From contig JBITNC010000001.1 of the NCBI GenBank assembly GCA_050084985.1, positions 166,098,001 to 166,162,000 of the forward strand: a DNA stretch of 64,000 nt, in the 5' to 3' direction. The notes beneath the pieces were generated by a model that was given only the letters and a program-made list of their open reading frames with translations, was not told the origin of the DNA and did no database searches. Below are positions 59,514 to 64,000 of the stretch, one piece after another. Both the position numbers and the translations under genes were made by a program. The DNA comes from Nageia nagi (Eukaryota; Pinophyta). The stretch's first letter is position 1; each line of letters starts with the position of its first letter.

Positions 59514-60840
59514 ATGATGGTGTCTTCACCACACCCTTTTTGGATGATATCTATAATTATACCCTACCATCCAATCACAAGGCCCCCAAGTTTGAGATAT
59601 TTAGAGGTGATCAAGACCCAAAGAAACATCTTATCAACTTTCAAGAGGAGTACTTACTAAAACTAAGATCAAAGGAGGAGTTGATGGTAAATGTTTTTCC
59701 AAGGAGTTTGTAAGGTGATGCTAGTCAATGGTTCTACAATTTGCCACCAAGATCCATAGATTCATTCAAGTCATTGGTACAAGTATTCATGAATCAATAC
59801 AAACATAATATCAAAGAGAAAGGAACCATTATAAAATTATGTGCCCTACACTAAGGATGTAATGAAACTCTAGACAAGTATATTCAAAGTTTCGAAAAGG
59901 TATGGAAATATATTCATAGAAAGTTGTATGAGAATGAAATTTATGGTATATTCAAAGATTCTATTTTTCCAATTATTAATTTGCATGCTCCAATTGAGAA
60001 AGGTATTGGATTTGGGGTATTGGTAAAAGAATTGTTACAAAAAGAAATTTTGTTGCTTGAGTTAGGAGATCTCAAGTATACATATACTTTTTACGATAAG
60101 GAGAATCATAATATATACACAAGGAAGGAGGAGAAGATAATAAATATGGTTGATACACCTGCACCCACACCTACCCTTACATTAGCAAGATCAAACATAC
60201 TAAGAGATAGAAGGTATACATTTCCAATTTAGCCAAGGTTTATTTTGATAGATCTAATTAGGAAAGGTTTATTGCATCCATTAGATAAAAGGCCATAAGA
60301 TGATAGTATTTCAATGGGAAATTATGATGCTTATTGTGCTTATCATCAAAGAAGAGGTCATTCTACAAACTTTTATAAAGTATTAGAAGCTATGATTTTA
60401 GACCTTATTTCCCAAGAGAACTATGAAATTAATTAGAATGCTCTAGATCTAGAGATTATAGCAAATACAATTTTAGTGGATAAAAATATTTATGCTGCAC
60501 TAAAAAGGGGACTTCCAAGGAACATTCCAAATATGGTTACTATTGAACAAGTAAGTGTCCCACATGATCCTAAAGCTTATAACATGATCAAGCAATTGAA
60601 AACTACTCCTACTAAGATTAGCTATGATATCATATCTACATCTGAAAAATATAGTGAGATATTGAATGCTTTGTTCAAAAATAAAATTGTTCCCACTAAT
60701 ATGATTGCTATTATATTTTTAGAAAAACTTAAGTCTATTAAGGAATGTGATAGAATTACATTTTACAGGTCTAAAAAACTTAGTAAAAAAAGTTTTGCTA
60801 AGTGTTTAGCCTTGTACATCACACCTATAATAGAAGGATG
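59514..60840 (+). pseudogene. Tat-B gag
   Basis: One frame reads from about 59,514 through FEIFRGDQDPKKHLINFQEE, GDASQWFYNLPPRSIDSFK, VFMNQYKHN and YIQSFEKVWKYI, the retrotransposon gag domain of gypsy elements; isolated stops occur in SL(stop)GDA and LH(stop)GCN. A zinc-binding motif follows near 60,330 (YCAYHQRRGHSTNFY), and from 60,476 a further frame (KRGLPRNIPNM, TTPTKISYDIISTSE, FLEKLKSI) corresponds to the region preceding protease in Tat elements. Confidence 0.85.
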
Positions 60841-61290
60841 AGAAATAAAAAGAACAATGGTAGACAACAAATCAACTATTAATGTTTATTCTTGTAAATT
60901 TTTGATACAACTTCAAGAGAAAGGTGTATAGATACCTCCTTTAGAAAAAGTCACATTTTGAATTATAGCATATGATAGTTCATCAAAGAGGCCACTTGGA
61001 ATAGCTATAATTTTTATCACAATAGGGGTCAAAATAGTTGAAACTCAATTTTAGGTTGTGGATTCAAAATTGTCTTATAACTTATTATTAGGAAGACCTT
61101 AGTTTGATGATATGGATAGAGTACCATCAACAACACATAGAAAGTTAAAATTTGAATATCAAGGTGAGGTACATATAGTAATAGGGGATCCAAAATTGTA
61201 TGCCTTATGCAATGCAACATAAATGGAGGAATTCACCATGAATTGTATTATATATGAAATTGAACCTTTAGAAGTAGGCTTAGTACTGGT
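60841..61290 (+). pseudogene. Tat-B protease domain
   Basis: IKRTMVDNKSTINVYSCKFL near 60,850-60,910 is the aspartic-protease active-site region, with the Gly of the D(N/S)G triplet changed to Lys. LSYNLLLGRP follows near 61,070, then a TAG where relatives have Trp, then FDDMDRVPSTTHRKLKFEY. The domain end is reached near 61,210. Confidence 0.8.
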
Positions 61291-62298
61291 AAAAATATAA
61301 AAATAGCCTCAAATTACTGAGACATGAATGGGAACATACAAAATTAAGAATATTGTTATGTTAGTGTCTGTAAAAGCTTTGGGAAGATCGAAAATACTTA
61401 GTATTGAAGGCTATCAACAACATGTAATACAATTTGCATGCTATTAATGACATGAAAATAGTGAAGAAAATGATGGCTGTTACTTTGCAGCAACAATATC
61501 TCCCAACTTAGTTGCCTCAATGAAGGATTAGATGATGAACATAATGGATAAAATGTTTCCATCTCCTTTTGTACATAAATACATGATAGAAAATTGCAAA
61601 TATAAAGGAGGACATTTAGTTAAATAAAAATAGGGTGTGTCTTCTTTTCCTACTAATTTAGGAGCTCAAAAAAGTAAAAATGGACTGGGTAGTGAATAAA
61701 ATACTGAACACACTATGGGACCTATCAAGTTTGTTAAAGAATGCAATATGATTGAGCTTTTTAATGATATTGATGAAGATTTATGGCTTGATGATACTAT
61801 GCCACTTGAGTTTGATTGCTTTAATATTAATGATGATATCTTAGAATACATGAGGGCACATTCAAAGTTTCTTAAATCAAATGAGAAAAGGTAAACAAGC
61901 TATAATCTTAGTGAGTGTGGGTATTTTGGATAAGAGGTGAACTTTAATTAAGTATTTTATGTTCAACAAGAAGATGATGATGCAGGTGACATTTAGGGAT
62001 TAGAGAATTTACCTTCATTATTATAGAAAAAGGATGAATTAACATTCTCGATCAAAGAATTAATAGATGTCAACATTTGAACAAGTTATGAAAAGAAGTT
62101 GATAAAGGTTAGAGATGCCTTTACAACACCTTAGTAAGAAAGGTACAAAAAACTATTTATTGAAAATCATAGGAATTTTGCATCGTCTTATACTGATATG
62201 CCTAGTTTAGATCCTTCTTTTGTTATGCATAATTTACCACTTAAGGAAGGAGCCAAGTATATTAAAAAGAAATGAAGAAATATGCATCCCTCTAAGGT
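61291..62298 (+). other. Tat-B protease-RT linker, decayed
   Basis: Plus-strand sequence between protease and RT with short readable patches (ALGRSKILSIEGYQQHVIQF-like, about 61,376-61,440; ENFASSYTDMPSLDPSF near 62,165) and many stops. No domain recognised; it corresponds to the variable linker of Tat pol. Confidence 0.5.
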
Positions 62299-63500
62299 AT
62301 GTTAATCAAGAAAAAAATTGAAAAATATTTGAATGTTGGGTTCATTAAACCAATAGATTATTTAGAATGGATGGTTAACATTATCCCTTTTACTAAACCT
62401 ATTGGAGAGATAAGAGTTTGTACTAATTTTCATGATATCAATAATGCTTTTCCAAAATATGATTTTCCATTGCCAAATATTGATATGATTGTAGATGGTA
62501 TTGTTGGTCATGATACTTTATCTTTTATGGATGGATTTTTAGGATATAATCAAATCTTAATAAATCTAGATGATCAATATAAGACTAATTTTACTACATC
62601 TTGGGAAATTTATGTTGAAAGGTTATGCCCTTTGGATTGGAAAAAGCTGGTGCTACTTATCAAAGAGCTATATTTTCTATGTCCCATAAGCATATTTATC
62701 AATCAATGGAGGTGTATATTGATAATATTTTGGTCAAATCAAAGTAAGGACAAGATCATTTGGAGCTCCTTAAAGAGGTATTTTATATTCTCAAAAGGTA
62801 TAAGCTTAGATTAAAACCTCAAAAGTGTACTTTTGGTGTTACCTAAAGAAAATTACTTGGTTTCATGGTCTCAAAAAGGGGTATTAAGGTGGATCCTAAG
62901 AAGGTAAAAGCTATAGTGAGGATGCCAACTCCAAAGAACCTCAAGCAGTTAAGAAGTATTCAAGGGAAGATAAATTCTATAAGAAGGTTCATTTATCAAC
63001 TTGGGGATAAGTGTAGTCCATTTACTCATTTATTGAAAAAGGATGTCAAGTTTTTATGGGATGAAAAGTGTCAAAAAGCCTTTGAAGATATAAAATAGTA
63101 TTTGATGAATCCTCCTATTTTAGTTCCTATAGATTTTGAAAAATAGGCATATCTTTATATATCAGCCATATTTTATGACTAAGGGGCAATATTGTGTCAA
63201 AAATATGATGAAAATAAAGAAAGAACAATATACTATCTTACCAAAATTTTCATAGATTATGAAACAAGATATACCCCTATAGAAAAGCTTTGCTTTGGTA
63301 TTGTTTTTTCAATAGAAAACTAAGACATTATCTTTTATATTGCACTACATATGTTATTCGCCTAGTTAATCCATTGAAATATCTTGTAGCAAAGCATCAT
63401 TTATTAGGAAGGGTAGCTAAGTGGTTCATGTTGTCGAAAGAGTTTGACATCAATGTGGTGAAGCAAAAATATGCGAAAGGATAGGCAATTGTAGACTTGA
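62299..63500 (+). pseudogene. Tat-B reverse transcriptase and RNase H
   Basis: RT starts with KKKIEKYLNVGFIKPIDYLE, continues through IRVCTNFHDINNAFPKYDFP and LSFMDGFLGYNQILIN, then shifts frame near 62,610 to FGLEKAGATYQRAIF. The catalytic box at 62,715-62,726 reads YIDN instead of YIDD (one G-to-A). Then LLGFMVSKRGIKVDP (about 62,850), LRSIQGKINSIRRFI, and RNase H fragments to about 63,490 (ETRYTPIEKLCFGIVF, KLRHYLL, VNPLKYL, KYAKG). A TAG at 63,481 stands where relatives have Gln. Confidence 0.87.
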
Positions 63501-63656
63501 TAGTAGAATTTCCCTAGAATGATGGTATAGTGGTGCAAAAGAATTTTTGGATGAATATGATGAGGATTCATGCTATCAATGATATGAAATACTTTCTAAA
63601 TATTGTCAACAATATGATGGTTAAGAAATGGCTATCTGAATGAGTTTATTTTCTAC

Positions 63657-63950
63657 ATGGAGGACAAACCTATAGATTGGATGTTGTATTTTGATGGATC
63701 AAAATGTACTTATGGGGTAGGTGCAGGTATTATTCTAGTGTCACCTTTCAATGAGGTAATCCCTATGGCATATAAGCTTGGATTTGATTGTACTAATAAC
63801 ATGGTAAAATATGATGCTCTAATTTTAGGTTTGAAAGTAATTATGGCTTTGAAAATAAAAGATTTGGAAATATATGGGGATTCATAACTTGTTGTAAATC
63901 AATTCAATGATACATATAATATAAAAGATGAGAAATTTAAACCATAGAAG
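63657..63950 (+). pseudogene. Tat-B second (archaeal-type) RNase H
   Basis: WMLYFDGSKCTYGVGAGIIL, then LGFDCTNNMVKYDALILGL and LEIYGDS(stop)LVVNQF. The first catalytic Asp (FDGS) and the Asp of GDS are present, but the Glu expected in NNxAEYEAL is replaced (KYDA). This extra domain after the normal RNase H defines the Tat lineage. The integrase would follow outside the window. Confidence 0.85.
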
Positions 63951-64000
63951 ATAGTGGTTATTGAATTACTTGATGAGTTTAATAGGTATAATATTTAGAA

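Larger units (their letters stand above)
58879..64000 (+). mobile_element. Second Tat-lineage gypsy element, Tat-B (cut by window end)
   Basis: Plus-strand gag, protease, RT, RNase H and archaeal-type RNase H in Tat order; integrase and the 3' LTR would lie beyond 64,000. A presumed 5' LTR starts at 58,879 with TGTAGACACGTAAAAATAA, very close to the LTR start of Tat-A on its own strand (TGTAGATACCCAAAAATAA). TATA-like CTATAAAG lies near 59,091. The LTR end and primer site (before about 59,480) could not be fixed. Coding sequence differs clearly from Tat-A, so it is another family. Confidence 0.8.

Overview
The window is AT-rich plant nuclear DNA made mostly of old, decayed transposable elements. 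It holds one convincingly intact protein gene, a three-exon WRKY transcription factor on the minus strand at 51,736-53,007. Plant origin rests on the WRKY gene, a PLS-type PPR pseudogene, plant Ty1/copia and Tat-lineage Ty3/gypsy elements, plant LINEs and a retroelement-borne plant mobile domain. Large, old, stop-riddled elements with little other gene content would suit a gymnosperm or another large-genome seed plant, but the species is a guess. I saw no tRNA or rRNA gene, no organelle DNA and nothing bacterial.

Layout. 1-1.9 kb: short repeats. 1.9-8.1 kb: minus-strand Ty1/copia element (copia-1) with both LTRs. 8.1-8.8 kb: foldback TIR element. 8.9-9.5 kb: a block (A) that also occurs (block B) just 3' of the WRKY gene at 50.9-51.7 kb; both carry three evenly spaced TGACG-type motifs. 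10.7-31.1 kb: one giant minus-strand Tat-lineage element (Tat-A) with LTRs of about 930 bp and a perfect GGTGG target-site duplication. It has a gag fragment, PR-RT-RNase H-second RNase H-integrase, an unrecognised ORF after integrase and an antisense ORF with a plant mobile domain. A truncated copia (23.4-24.9 kb) and a short non-autonomous LTR element (24.9-27.4 kb) are nested in it. 31.2-40.9 kb: plus-strand copia-2, related to the nested fragment, with a perfect tRNA-Met primer site and a 1.87 kb internal tandem duplication. 41-45.7 kb: minisatellite and a tandemly duplicated unclassified repeat. 45.8-50.2 kb: two LINE ORF2 relics in opposite orientations. 50.9-53.2 kb: block B, WRKY gene and promoter. 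54-54.1 kb: a possible plastid-targeted first exon. 54.4-55.0 kb: second TIR element with a perfect 9-bp target-site duplication. 55.3-56.3 kb: tandem LTR fragments. 56.9-57.5 kb: shuffled PPR pseudogene. 58.3 kb: CT microsatellite. 58.9-64 kb: second Tat-lineage element (Tat-B), plus strand, cut by the window end.

How things fit together. The retroelements show the usual order gag, protease, then (copia) integrase-RT-RNase H or (Tat) RT-RNase H-aRNase H-integrase. All are inactive: each reverse-transcriptase catalytic box I could find has lost an aspartate, and many stops sit where families have Gln or Trp codons, as cytosine deamination would produce. The non-TE signals most worth following are the WRKY gene (WRKYGKK variant), the duplicated TGACG block beside it, the plant mobile domain carried antisense in Tat-A, and the unrecognised post-integrase ORF of Tat-A. 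All coordinates and alignments were read by eye; element edges are exact only where a target duplication or splice site is named.
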